Assembly (NCBI RefSeq): GCF_018139695.1 | Contig: NZ_JAGSOG010000008.1 | Location: forward strand, 1-64,000 | Direction: 5' to 3' | Length of the DNA: 64,000 nucleotides | Source: Actinospica durhamensis | GTDB lineage: Bacteria > Actinomycetota > Actinomycetes > Streptomycetales > Catenulisporaceae | Part shown: piece after piece, positions 8,880 to 17,788 of the stretch | How positions within the stretch are numbered: the stretch's first letter is position 1 | Layout: every line of letters starts with the position of its first letter | Made by a program: the position numbers and the translations under genes | The notes under the pieces: generated by a model | What the model saw: only the letters and a program-made list of their open reading frames with translations | What the model was told of the DNA's origin: nothing | Database searches by the model: none

Positions 8880-8910
8880 GATGCCCGGTTCCCCCTTGGG
8901 GCCGGGCATC
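8880..8910. terminator. Hairpin terminator after the paralog B relic
   Basis: GATGCCCGG (8880-8888) and CCGGGCATC (8902-8910) form a perfect 9-bp stem with a 13-base loop, 20 bases after the stop codon. There is no long T run, as is common in high-GC actinomycetes. Confidence 0.65.
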
Positions 8911-8927
8911 ACGGTGCTCTTGTATCA

Positions 8928-9852
8928 GTGGAGTCGACACGGTTGAGAACACACCCTTCGGGTGAACGGTGGTTGGTGTTCGTTCCTACTCCGCGCCGAG
9001 GTACGGCGGCTGAATCGGGAGCTTGAGCGGCTGCGAGTGGAGAACGAGGTTCTGCGCGAGGCTGCGGCGCCGCTGGTTCATCAGGCTCCCGCGGGCGAGC
9101 GGTTCGCGTTCATCCACCGGCTCCGGAATCGGTTCACGGCCAAGCGCTTGTGCCGGATCCCGGTGGCCGACCGGAGCAACTACTACCTGTGGACCCGGGC
9201 GCAGGTGCGCCGAGATGAACGGGAGCGCGAGGAGCGGGGACCGGCCGGGCTGCCGATGCTGTTCCGGATCTGATCCGGCGGGAGTTCGGCGCGCCGATGC
9301 CCGGGCTGAAGCTCGTCGGCGACATCAGGTGCTTCCCGACGGGCGGGGGCTGGGTCTACCTCGCGACCGTCCTGGACCTGTGCAGCAAGGAGTTGATCGG
9401 GTGAGCGTCAGCGCCACATATGCGGGCGAGCCTCGCGGTCGAGGCGATCAGCGCGGCACATCGGGCCGGGATGGTGGCTGGCAATGCGGTGATGCATATC
9501 GATAGGAGACCGCAGTGTCACTCGAAGCTCTACCGCAACGTGCTGCGGTGCCTGGAGATTCGGCAGAGTAACGGCCGCACGGGTTCGTGCCTGGACGGCG
9601 CCGCGGCCGAGTCGTTCTTCGCCACGATCGAGGCGGAGATCGGTGTCGCGTTTTGGCCCGATCGCGCCAGCGGCCGCCGCGACATCGAGAATTGGATCAG
9701 GTCCTACAACGAGCGGCGCCCGCACTCCGCGCTGGGCTACCGCACCCCGCACTGGGCTACCGCACTCTGAGCAAGACGTGGCGCGCCTGGCAGGAGCACA
9801 TCGCAATGGCAGCATAAGCGAGAGGTGTGTTCTGAAAGCGCATCGACTCCAC
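8928..9852 (+). mobile_element. Degenerate IS3-family element with visible inverted ends
   Basis: Imperfect terminal inverted repeats frame the element: GTGGAGTCGA ... GAACACACC at 8928-8955, and its reverse complement at 9824-9852. Inside are pieces of OrfA/OrfB in different frames: a leucine-zipper-like OrfA end ('VRRLNRELERLRVENEVLRE', 8998 on), an OrfB start ('FAFIHRLRNRFTAKRLC'), a catalytic strand piece ('PGLKLVGDIRCFPTGGGWVY', near 9300), then the C-terminal catalytic part with the glutamate region ('NGRTGSCLDGAAAESFFATI', 'IRSYNERRPHSALGYRTP', 9550-9740). Internal deletions and frameshifts separate these parts, so no functional transposase is made. A short duplication 'GYRTPHWAT' appears near 9740-9765. 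Confidence 0.8.
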
Positions 9853-10187
9853 CGTGTCCACTGCGCATCCTGGACCGCACGGTTTCGTCGACCGCGCCGG
9901 CGAGATTCCGCCGGGTTCCGCCAGGTTCCGCCGGCTGAAGCCGCTCTCGCCGAGTCCGGTTCGGCCGTCCCGTTCGGGTAGGCGGCCGGGCCGAACCGAG
10001 CCGTGATTCCGGCTGCTGATTCCACCCGCCCCGGTGACGTATTCGACATCAGCGAGGACAAGAGCCTCAGCCGGTCGCTCACATCGAGATACACCCATTG
10101 CCGGTGAGAGTCGTGACAGGTAGCATCCGTGCGTTCGCTCAGACTCGAAGTCGATCGCCCGTCAACGCAAGTCCCCTGGGGTTTCGG
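9853..10187. other. Intergenic region upstream of the conservon
   Basis: No gene-like frame is seen between the IS3 relic and the ATG at 10188. It probably carries the promoter of the Cvn operon. In-frame alternative starts of the first gene (TTG 10098, GTG 10104) would extend into it. Confidence 0.4.
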
Positions 10188-12629
10188 ATGGCACGGCACG
10201 TGGGCACGGCAAAGCGCGAAAGAACACCAGAACCGGGCGCGCGGCAGTGGTTGCCGCTGCGTGCCGTTCTCCTCATCCTGGCCTTCGTGCCCAGCGCGGC
10301 CATGATCGCGCTTCTGGCCGTGAACTCGGGCCAGCTCTATAGCGATTGGCGCACGGCGACGAATCGCGAGAACAGCGCCGTCTCCAGCAACGGGGCGGTT
10401 CCCGCGACCGCCCTTTATTACGACCTCCAACAGGAGCGGAAACTGAGTGGGGCGGCCCTTGCCGACCCGGCCGCTTACCAGGCGCCCCTGGCTCAGGTTC
10501 GCAAGCTCACCGATGCCTCGGCCGCGACCGTGGTGTCGCTGTCCGCCGTGACCTCGCCGAGCGTCACCGCCAGTCTGGGGCAGTTCGACACGGAATTTCA
10601 TCGGCTTTCCGGGTATCGGACCGCGGTCGATGACCGCGCGGTCACGCAGCAGCAGGAGTACGACGACTACACCGGCCTCATCAGCTCGAACCTCTCGCTG
10701 TTCGCGGCGCTGACCCAGACCGGCATTTCGGATCTCGACGTCATCACCTCGCCCTCGATTCCCACCGGCTGGGGCCAGGAGATGATCTCGCGTGAGGACG
10801 CGATCATCACGGCGGGCCTGGTATCCGGTCATATCACCCCCACCCAGCGTTCGCTGGTCGATCAGGCCGTGGGCAGCGAGCTGTTCATCTACCGGAACGA
10901 GGTCATCCCGAACTTCACGGCGGTGTCTTCCCTTTACCAGGGGATGCTCACCGGCCCGGTCTGGCAGAGCAAGACCGAGGTCGAACAGAGTCTCGACGAG
11001 GCGCCGGTCTCCGCCGACGGCGACATCGCCGTGCCGCCGGCGCTCGGCCGGCAGTGGCAGCAGGTGATGTCGTCGCTCACACCGGAGTTGCTGCACCTGA
11101 CCCAGGCGGGGACCGGCTCGGTTCTGGCAAGTGCCAACGCGGAGCTCAGTTCGCTCGAGACGCGTCTGGCCGTTCAGAGCGCCATCGGGGCGGCGGGCGT
11201 CGCGCTGGCGATCGGGCTCACCTGGTGGCTGGTCAGCATCCTGCGTCGCCGGATATACAGGCTGCGTCTGGCCGCCGAGGAGCTGGAGACCAAGCTGCCC
11301 GACGTGGTGGAGCGACTGCGTAGCGGAGAGGCGATCGACACCGATGCCGAACTTCCGGTGCTGCACTACGGCCGGGACGAACTTGGCATGCTCGGCCGGG
11401 CGCTGAACGCCGCGCGCGCCAGCGCACTGGAGACGTCCGTGCGGCAGGTTGAGCAATACCGCGGCTTCGAACGACTGTTGCAGCGCATCGCACGTCGCAC
11501 CCAGCTGCTCATCGGGCTGCAGTTGAAGCGGCTGAGCGAAATGGAGCGGGAGTACGAGGACCCGGCGGTACTGGAAGGCCTGTTCGACCTCGATCACCTG
11601 GCCGCGAGGTTGCGGCGTTACGAAGAGAACCTGGTGATCCTCGGCGGCGGGCAGACGCAACGGCGGTGGCGCAAGCCCGTCCCGCTGCTGGACGTGCTGA
11701 GATCCGCGCAGGGCGAGGTGCAGGACTATCGGCGCATCAGGATCGAGATCGAAAGCCGGCTCTGGGTTTCCGAGCGTGCGGTCGGTCCGCTGGTGCACGT
11801 GTTGGCCGAGCTGATGGAGAACGCGGTGACCTTCTCCAAGCCGCCTACCCCGGTCGAGGTGACCGCGGCGCCGGTGGCGCGCGGCCTGGCCATCGAGATC
11901 GAGGACCGGGGCATGGGCATGGGCGCCGAGCAGTACGTCGAGGTCAACGCGCTGCTCTCGGATCCGCCGAAGATGGACGTGCTCTCGCGGGCCGACGACG
12001 CGCGACTCGGCCTGTACGTCGTCGCCCGGCTGGCCGCGAAGCTCGATGTGAAGGTGGAACTGCGGCCTTCCGCTTTCGGCGGCACTCGCGTGGTCATCCT
12101 GGTACCGGCTGAACACGTGTTCTCCGCGGACCAGCTCCCCTGGTCCGCCGAGGATGCGGACCACATCGACTTCACGCCTCGGCTCGCCGCGACGGCCGCC
12201 GTCCCCGAGGTCCCCGAGGTCCACGAGGTCCACGAGGTAAACGAGTCCGCGGCCGTGTCGGTACTGAGCCGTGTATCACGTGTCTTCCCTGAGACCACCG
12301 GGTCGCAGGACCCATCCGATCAGCTCCTGGCAGGCATCGGCGGCAGATCATCGGACTCGGCCGCCGCGACGTCGCGGGATCCACTGCCCAGGCGGGTCCG
12401 CCAGGCGAATCTCGTGGCCGAACTGCGCGAAAGCCGTGGGAGTGAAGGCGACACGGCACCAGAGGAGGATTCGGAGCCGGCTCGGTCGGCGCCCGGACCT
12501 TGTCGGTCCGCCACCACGGTCGGCGCCTTTCAACGCCAGTCCCGTCGGATGCGGCTGGCCATGGACGTCGAACCACTCCTCACCCGTCCTTCGCCCAACG
12601 CCGAGCAGACCAGGGAAGGCGAACAATGA
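10188..12629 (+). CDS. cvnA: CvnA-like sensor, nitrate/nitrite-type histidine kinase
   Basis: About 813 residues from the ATG at 10188. A membrane-anchored sensor: a helix near the N-terminus ('LPLRAVLLILAFVPSAAMIA'), a long extracellular domain of about 300 residues resembling nitrate/nitrite-sensing modules, and a second helix ('AIGAAGVALAIGLTWWLVSI') followed by RRR. A HAMP-like linker and a coiled region lead to a GHKL ATPase domain ('ELMENAVTFSKPPTPVEV', 'IEDRGMGMG', 'DARLGLYVVARLAAKL'). A clear phospho-acceptor HisKA motif is not obvious, as is usual in conservon sensors. The C-terminal 150 residues are low complexity, including 'EVPEVHEVHEVNE' from 9-bp DNA repeats near 12200. The gene overlaps the next by ATGA. 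Cvn complexes act at the membrane in actinomycete development or secondary metabolism. Confidence 0.88.
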   Translation: MARHVGTAKRERTPEPGARQWLPLRAVLLILAFVPSAAMIALLAVNSGQLYSDWRTATNRENSAVSSNGAVPATALYYDLQQERKLSGAALADPAAYQAPLAQVRKLTDASAATVVSLSAVTSPSVTASLGQFDTEFHRLSGYRTAVDDRAVTQQQEYDDYTGLISSNLSLFAALTQTGISDLDVITSPSIPTGWGQEMISREDAIITAGLVSGHITPTQRSLVDQAVGSELFIYRNEVIPNFTAVSSLYQGMLTGPVWQSKTEVEQSLDEAPVSADGDIAVPPALGRQWQQVMSSLTPELLHLTQAGTGSVLASANAELSSLETRLAVQSAIGAAGVALAIGLTWWLVSILRRRIYRLRLAAEELETKLPDVVERLRSGEAIDTDAELPVLHYGRDELGMLGRALNAARASALETSVRQVEQYRGFERLLQRIARRTQLLIGLQLKRLSEMEREYEDPAVLEGLFDLDHLAARLRRYEENLVILGGGQTQRRWRKPVPLLDVLRSAQGEVQDYRRIRIEIESRLWVSERAVGPLVHVLAELMENAVTFSKPPTPVEVTAAPVARGLAIEIEDRGMGMGAEQYVEVNALLSDPPKMDVLSRADDARLGLYVVARLAAKLDVKVELRPSAFGGTRVVILVPAEHVFSADQLPWSAEDADHIDFTPRLAATAAVPEVPEVHEVHEVNESAAVSVLSRVSRVFPETTGSQDPSDQLLAGIGGRSSDSAAATSRDPLPRRVRQANLVAELRESRGSEGDTAPEEDSEPARSAPGPCRSATTVGAFQRQSRRMRLAMDVEPLLTRPSPNAEQTREGEQ

Positions 12630-13108
12630 CGCAACAGCCCCCCATGCCGCAGCGCACCACGGCCACCGACCGCGATCTGGACTGGCTGCTCGATCGCCTG
12701 GTCGACCAGGTGGCCGGAACCCGGCATGCGATCGTGCTCTCCGACGACGGCCTGGTGATCAGTCAGTCCAGGGAGATCAAGCGCGAGAACGCCGAGCGGT
12801 TGGCCGCGATCTCCACCGGTCAGCAGAGCCTGGCCCGCGGCGTCGGCGAGGTCTTCGGCGGGGGCGGGGTGCGCCAGATCATCGTCGAGCTGGCGAATCT
12901 CTGGCTGTTCATCAGCGCGGCCGGCCGCGGTACCCACCTGGCGGTACTGGCGGACCAGGACGTGGAGGCAGAGGTGATGGCGGAGGCGATGCACACCCTC
13001 GTGCTTCAGGTCGGTCAGCATCTGGGCGCCGAGACGCGGTTCGGTCCGGAGTCCGGCGAGGAGGGCGTGGATGCCGATCAACCACTGGGCCGACGAATCC
13101 CTCGATGA
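12626..13108 (+). CDS. cvnB: CvnB-like roadblock/LC7 protein
   Basis: 160 residues, start codon overlapping the cvnA stop (ATGA at 12626-12629). The pattern 'RDLDWLLDRLVDQVAGTRHA' followed by 'IVLSDDGLVIS' and 'AAISTGQQSLARG' is typical of actinobacterial roadblock/LC7 proteins. Such proteins dimerise and modulate small GTPases, here most likely the CvnD GTPase two genes downstream. The last codons overlap the start of cvnC by 38 bases, so translation of the two is likely coupled. No membrane segment. Confidence 0.9.
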   Translation: MTQQPPMPQRTTATDRDLDWLLDRLVDQVAGTRHAIVLSDDGLVISQSREIKRENAERLAAISTGQQSLARGVGEVFGGGGVRQIIVELANLWLFISAAGRGTHLAVLADQDVEAEVMAEAMHTLVLQVGQHLGAETRFGPESGEEGVDADQPLGRRIPR

Positions 13109-13466
13109 GGACCCGGAGGACTCCTTCGTCAGGCCGTACACGATCACCCATGGCCGGACGCTCTCGGCGTACGGAAACCTGACGCTGATCACGATCATCG
13201 TCGCGCTCATGTCACCCGAGGAGCAGTACGGCACCCGTGGCCTCGAGCCCGAGCACCGATCCATTCTGGACAGGTGCCGCGAGCCGGTGGCACTGGCCGA
13301 GATCGCGGCGGGGATCGACCTGCCGGTGGCGGTGGTGAAGATCTTGATCAGCGACCTGATCACAGTGGGAGCGGTGACCGCCCGCTCTCCGGTGCCGGTC
13401 GGAGTGGGGCAGAGACCAGACATCAGACTTCTTCAGGCGGTGCGAGATGGGTTACGACGACTTTGA
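13071..13466 (+). CDS. cvnC: CvnC-like DUF742 protein
   Basis: 131 residues. 'SFVRPYTITHGRT' near the N-terminus and a winged-helix-like C-terminal half ('ILDRCREPVALAEIAAGIDLP', then 'ILISDLITVGAV') mark DUF742, the third member of conservons. It overlaps cvnB by 38 bases and cvnD by 20, supporting one transcript. DUF742 proteins associate with the sensor and GTPase at the membrane. Its biochemical role is not established. Confidence 0.9.
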   Translation: MPINHWADESLDEDPEDSFVRPYTITHGRTLSAYGNLTLITIIVALMSPEEQYGTRGLEPEHRSILDRCREPVALAEIAAGIDLPVAVVKILISDLITVGAVTARSPVPVGVGQRPDIRLLQAVRDGLRRL

Positions 13467-14034
13467 CAGGCGGCACACACCCGCGGTTTGCGCGCCGGCC
13501 GCTGTGAAGTTCCTGATCGCGGGGGGCTTCGGAGTGGGCAAGACCACGATGGTCGGGGCGATCAGCGAGATCGAACCGTTGCGCACCGAGGAATTCCTGA
13601 CCGTCGCGAGCCTGGGCGTCGACGACATCGCGGGTGTCGGGGACAAGGACGCCACCACCGTGGCCATGGACTTCGGCCGGATCACGGTGAGTTCCGACCT
13701 GGTGGTGTACCTGTTCGGCACGCCGGGCCAAGAGCGCTTCTGGTTCATGTGGGACGATCTGGTGCACGGCGCGCTGGGCGCGGTGGTGATCGCCGACACC
13801 CGGCGGCTGCGGACGAGCTTCGGGTCCATCGACTTCTTCGAAAACCGGGGCATTCCCTTCGTGGTCTGTGTCAACAACTTCGACGGACACCAGGACCGCA
13901 CGGTCTCCGAAATCCGTTCGGCGCTCGATCTCGATCCGCAGATCCCCATCCTGATGGGGGACCTGCGTCAACGTTCCGTCAGCCGGGACGTGCTGCTGGC
14001 GCTGGTCGACTATCTGGAGGCGGCCCAGGCGTGA
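13447..14034 (+). CDS. cvnD: CvnD-like conservon GTPase
   Basis: 195 residues with the motifs of an ATP/GTP-binding conservon protein: P-loop 'GGFGVGKTTMVGAISEI' (about residues 26-42), a switch/Walker B region 'YLFGTPGQERFWFMW' (DxxG replaced by GTPG) and a base-recognition motif 'VVCVNNFD' (NxxD-like). It closes the operon sensor-roadblock-DUF742-GTPase. Six bases after its stop begins the end of a convergent dehydrogenase gene, with no terminator visible between them. Confidence 0.92.
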   Translation: MGYDDFDRRHTPAVCAPAAVKFLIAGGFGVGKTTMVGAISEIEPLRTEEFLTVASLGVDDIAGVGDKDATTVAMDFGRITVSSDLVVYLFGTPGQERFWFMWDDLVHGALGAVVIADTRRLRTSFGSIDFFENRGIPFVVCVNNFDGHQDRTVSEIRSALDLDPQIPILMGDLRQRSVSRDVLLALVDYLEAAQA

Positions 14035-14040
14035 ACCCGG

Positions 14041-14805
14041 TCAGCGCGTCTGGCGATCGAGGATCTTGGCGAAGGTGCGCGGCGCGTGCCGCTTGAGCAG
14101 GATCGCGGCCTTGGCGGTGGCGCCCGGGAAGACATACAGGCTCGGGCGCCCGAGTGAACGCTCGACGGCGTCGACGACCACGTCGGTCGGCATGCCCTTG
14201 CGGTGGGCGGTGGCGGCGGGATCCTCTGCCGAGATGCGGCGGTACTGCGGGGTGTCCACCTGGCTCGGGCACACGCAGCGGATGGTCACGCCGGTACCGC
14301 GGCACTCCTGGGCGAGTACGTCGGCGAAGGCGTTGACGGCTGCCTTGGAGGAGGCGTAGGCCGAGAGCTTGCGTGCCGGGACCCATCCACCGAGCGAGGA
14401 GTACAGCACGACTTCCCCGCGACCGCGTTCGATCATGCCGGGAACGACGGCTCGCACCACCTGCACGGTGCCGACGAAGTTGATCCGCCAGATCGCGTCG
14501 AACTCCTCTCGCGGCTGGTCGAGCGCCGAACCGAGCCGGGAGACGGCCGCGGCGTGCACGAGCCGGTCCACCGGGCCGATCGACGCAGCCACCTCGGCCA
14601 CGGACTCCGCGTCTTGGACGTCGCAGTACAGGGCCCTGATGCGCGCATCGCGCCCGCGCAGGGCCTTGAGGGCCGCGTCGTCGACATCGGCGGCCACAAC
14701 GCTCCACCCGTCCGCAGCCAGGCGCAGCGCGCTCGCCTCGCCGATCCCGCTGCCCGCACCGGTCACCAGCGCGGTACCGCCAGTCAGCTTGCTGCTTCGC
14801 GACAT
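14041..14805 (-). CDS. Short-chain dehydrogenase/reductase
   Basis: 254 residues, a classical SDR. The Rossmann nucleotide-binding motif is TGAGSGIG (residues about 15-22). Asp in 'AADVDD' at the end of beta-2 favours NAD(H). The later motifs 'INFVGTVQVVRAVVPGMI', catalytic Ser in 'VVLYSSLGG' and 'YASSK' (Tyr and Lys four apart) are complete. The NNAG motif is changed to HAAA, which occurs in some subfamilies. The C-terminal 'PGATAKAAILLKRHAPR' is hydrophobic-basic and could touch membranes. Substrate unknown. The gene stands alone and converges on the conservon. Confidence 0.88.
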   Translation of the reverse strand: MSRSSKLTGGTALVTGAGSGIGEASALRLAADGWSVVAADVDDAALKALRGRDARIRALYCDVQDAESVAEVAASIGPVDRLVHAAAVSRLGSALDQPREEFDAIWRINFVGTVQVVRAVVPGMIERGRGEVVLYSSLGGWVPARKLSAYASSKAAVNAFADVLAQECRGTGVTIRCVCPSQVDTPQYRRISAEDPAATAHRKGMPTDVVVDAVERSLGRPSLYVFPGATAKAAILLKRHAPRTFAKILDRQTR

Positions 14806-15101
14806 GGGGGGAGTATACGGAACGATCGGCGCGTATCGAGGTACTCATGGCACAGCGGGTAGTGAGTGCTCCGTGGGACGGTCTGGGGCGCCAGCGCCAG
14901 GGGATGAACTCCGGTGACAGGTTTGGGTGGGTGGTCTGGAGAACCCGTGACCGGCATGGATGGGCTTTGCGGCACCTTCAGGCTTTGGCACCGATCCCGT
15001 GGCACGCCAACGGCTTACACCGGGCAGCACGTGAAGAGTCCTTTTCATCCCCGCCCATCGCGCCGATTTCCAATCGGCATCACACCGGTCACAAACACAG
15101 T
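14806..15101. other. Gene-free stretch with a 26-bp repeat (14943-14968)
   Basis: No coding frame is convincing. ACCCGTGACCGGCATGGATGG and the five bases after it (14943-14968) recur at 18261-18286 with 24 of 26 matches, so the two copies bracket paralog C in the same orientation. They may be IS ends or scars of a duplication or insertion. Nothing else is recognised here. Confidence 0.45.
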
Positions 15102-15138
15102 CGACGGGCTCGAACCTCGTTGAGGTCCGAGCCCGTCG
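15102..15138. terminator. Hairpin terminator of paralog C
   Basis: CGACGGGCTCGAACCTC (15102-15118) pairs with 15122-15138 over 17 bases with a single A-C mismatch and a 3-base loop. It lies 25 bases past the stop codon of the minus-strand gene at 15164. Confidence 0.75.
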
Positions 15139-15163
15139 TCTGCTCGACGGTATCAACCACGCG

Positions 15164-17788
15164 TCAGCTGGCGAAGTAGCCGAACACGTCGATGATCAGT
15201 TCCGTCGTGCCGGTGGAGCCGTTGTAGACGTTTGTGGCCGCCTGCTCGGACGCGTTCGTGTCGAGGATGGCGAGGCTCGCCTGCGTCTGACCGGTCAGGA
15301 AGTTGACGTTCGAGACTGCCGGAAGCGTGACGCCATCCGGGTAGGCGGTGATGAACCCGTTGGCCGTGGGCTCCGTCACCGTCAAGTTCCCCACCACCGC
15401 CGCGAGGTTCGAGCTGCTCACAAGCCAGAAGTGGCTCGAGGCATCCTTTTGAAGCGCGGTGCTACCGGACTTGCGCGTGTCGACCGGCCGGGTGGCGGTG
15501 CTCAACGGCACGTAGTAGTTCGGCGCGCTCGCCGAGAAGTATCCCGCCACATCCACGATCAGATCGGCCGGCGTGCTGCTGCCGCCGTTGTACAGGCGGA
15601 TCGCACCATCTGCACCGACCGGCACGATAACCGTGTTCGACACTGTTTGGCCCTTGAGATAGTTCAGGGTCGACGTGCTCGGCACGCCCGCACCATCCGG
15701 CACCGCCGCGACCCAGCCATTGCCTGCCGTATCAGTGACCGTCACGTGCACCGCGACCGCCGTCACGCCGGAAGCCGGTATCGCATCGACACCGGCGACC
15801 GTCACCGGAACACTCCCACCACCCGCGACCGGTGCGGCCGGAGCGCCGATGCCCTTACGTGTGTCCAAAATCCGCGACAGCGCCACCGGCCCGTACCCCG
15901 ATGCCGCAGCGGGCACGAAGTAGCCGGTCACATCCGCAATCAGATCAGCGGTGTTCGTCACCGAACCACCGCAGTTGTAGATGTCGATATAGCCGTCGGT
16001 ATCCACCGAGACGATCGCCGAGTTCGCCACCGTTTGCCCGCTCAGGTAGTTCAGGTTAGAGACCTTCGGAGTCCCCACACCGTCAGCCTCCGCGGAGACA
16101 TAGCCGTTGCCGACCGCATCAGTCACCGTCAGGTTCAACGCCACCGCCGTGACATCGGCCGGAATACCGCCGACACCCGCGACCTTCAGCTTCACGTATT
16201 TACCCTGCTGGATCTTCGCCTTCGACGCGCCGACGCCCTTGCGTGTGTCCAGAATCCGGGACGGACCATACGCACGGTAGTCAGCGGCAAGTGTGGTGAA
16301 GCTCGCCGTACGGGTCACCGACACGGTGCCATCGCTCGCGCTGAAGGTGATCCCGTACGTGCCGGGGCCGGCGTAAGCGTGGGTGCTGGACACGCACTCG
16401 CCCTCGCAGCCTTGATCGGCCGGCGACACCTTCGCCGTGGTTCCGGCCTTGGATGCGGTCGCAGCGGTGTCGGCTGCCGTCGACGCGGAGGCGCAGGGCT
16501 TGCCCGAGACCGTGCTCGAATTCCCGTCGCCCCAATCGATCGTGACGTTGTAGTTGGAGGGGCATTCCGCCCAGCCTCCGTCGACATTCCAAGCGAGGCT
16601 GACGGTGCTCGCCGTTCCGCTCACCGGAGTCGCCTGATCGATCTGCGCCGCGAAGTTGTCCGTCGACTCGAAAGCACCGCGATCGTAGTAGCCGACGCCG
16701 GTTCCGGTGTTCGGCTGGTACGGGTCGTCCTCACGGGAGTTGCCCAAGAAGTCGGTCGAGGTCTCGCCCGGCGCCAGCGCATCGGCGTCGTCCACGTAAT
16801 CCGACGGACCCGCCCCGGGCATCGAGGCGCCAACCCTGACCACCTCCTGCGCGCCCTGGCCGGTGGCCGCCTGGAAGGCGGCCGAAGAGTCGTAGTCGAC
16901 CCCAGCCCACTCGATCGGCGTATACGTCCAGGCGAGGATGCTGTCGTACTTCTCCGTAGTGCTCGCCGCCGAGTCGGCATCGACGCTCAGCCCGAGAGGG
17001 GTGGGAGCCGCACAGTCGAAGGTGAAGGAGTCCAAACCGAGGTCGATGAGATTGTTCTCGACCGTCGTATCAGTGGCGCCGCCGGACACCGACACGTTCG
17101 CGTCGCAGGCCTTGAGCTCATTGCCGACGACGTCGGTTCCCGAGGCCCCGTCCACGACGATGCCCTCCCCACCCTGAAGCACGTAGTCCGTGGCGATCAC
17201 CGTGTCGGTGGCGCCCGGGCCGATGCTCACGGCAGCCGTCGTGGGGCCCTCGAAGATGAGCCGGGTCACGGAATCGTCACTGCTCGCCCCCGAGATCGCG
17301 AGACCCGTGGCGCCACCGGATACCTCGCCGCCCGCGAACGTGACGTGCGAGGAGTCCGTCACCGAGATCGCGGACGGGCCGCTCCCAGTGACGTACGCGT
17401 TGTCGACGTTGACATAACTCGCGTTCGCCAGGGTCAGCGCCGAGAGGCTCGGCGACGTACCGTTCGAGAAGGTGGCCCCGGGAGTGCCGAACGACACCGT
17501 GATCGGAGCATCGGCGGTACCGGACGTGCTCAGCGTCGCGGGAATCGCATACGTTCCCGCGACGATGATCACCGTGCCGCCCGCCTGGACAGCGGAGAAC
17601 GCGGCCTGGACGTTGCAATACGGCGCAGCCTGGGTGCCGGTGCCCGAATCAGAGCACGCCGAGACGGTGTTGTTCACATAGAGCGTGGCACCCGCAGCGG
17701 TCGCCTGCGCCGCGGAGGTGACCGAAGAGGCCGAGCCCGCCGCGACCGCGATGACCACAGCCGCAGCCCATTGACGTTGTCGATGCAC
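15164..17788 (-). CDS. Secreted beta-helix/PKD protein with three RILDTR repeats (paralog C)
   Basis: 874 residues from the GTG at 17788, chosen because GGGGAGG lies four bases upstream and the signal peptide starts there ('HRQRQWAAAVVIAVAAGSAS'). Residues about 35-390 form a parallel beta-helix-like region opened by 'YVNNTVSACSDSGTGTQAAP', the same opening as paralogs A and F. A PKD-like domain follows (about 405-495, 'IDWGDGN', 'STHAYAGPGTYGITFSASDG') with extra cysteines and a variable insertion. The tail has three repeats starting near 508 ('YGPSRILDTRKGVGASKAKI'), 636 ('SRILDTRKGIGAPAAPV') and 762 ('RPVDTRKSGSTA'), ending DVFGYFAS. The second copy is nearly identical in wording to that of paralog E ('STLNYLKGQTVSNTVIVPVG'). 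It is exported, with no anchor or catalytic motif visible. Confidence 0.86.
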   Translation of the reverse strand: MHRQRQWAAAVVIAVAAGSASSVTSAAQATAAGATLYVNNTVSACSDSGTGTQAAPYCNVQAAFSAVQAGGTVIIVAGTYAIPATLSTSGTADAPITVSFGTPGATFSNGTSPSLSALTLANASYVNVDNAYVTGSGPSAISVTDSSHVTFAGGEVSGGATGLAISGASSDDSVTRLIFEGPTTAAVSIGPGATDTVIATDYVLQGGEGIVVDGASGTDVVGNELKACDANVSVSGGATDTTVENNLIDLGLDSFTFDCAAPTPLGLSVDADSAASTTEKYDSILAWTYTPIEWAGVDYDSSAAFQAATGQGAQEVVRVGASMPGAGPSDYVDDADALAPGETSTDFLGNSREDDPYQPNTGTGVGYYDRGAFESTDNFAAQIDQATPVSGTASTVSLAWNVDGGWAECPSNYNVTIDWGDGNSSTVSGKPCASASTAADTAATASKAGTTAKVSPADQGCEGECVSSTHAYAGPGTYGITFSASDGTVSVTRTASFTTLAADYRAYGPSRILDTRKGVGASKAKIQQGKYVKLKVAGVGGIPADVTAVALNLTVTDAVGNGYVSAEADGVGTPKVSNLNYLSGQTVANSAIVSVDTDGYIDIYNCGGSVTNTADLIADVTGYFVPAAASGYGPVALSRILDTRKGIGAPAAPVAGGGSVPVTVAGVDAIPASGVTAVAVHVTVTDTAGNGWVAAVPDGAGVPSTSTLNYLKGQTVSNTVIVPVGADGAIRLYNGGSSTPADLIVDVAGYFSASAPNYYVPLSTATRPVDTRKSGSTALQKDASSHFWLVSSSNLAAVVGNLTVTEPTANGFITAYPDGVTLPAVSNVNFLTGQTQASLAILDTNASEQAATNVYNGSTGTTELIIDVFGYFAS

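Noticed and set aside
9408-12233. 941-codon minus-strand frame opposite cvnA
   Set aside because: Composition typical of an antisense shadow; cvnA on the plus strand has clear domains and operon overlaps.
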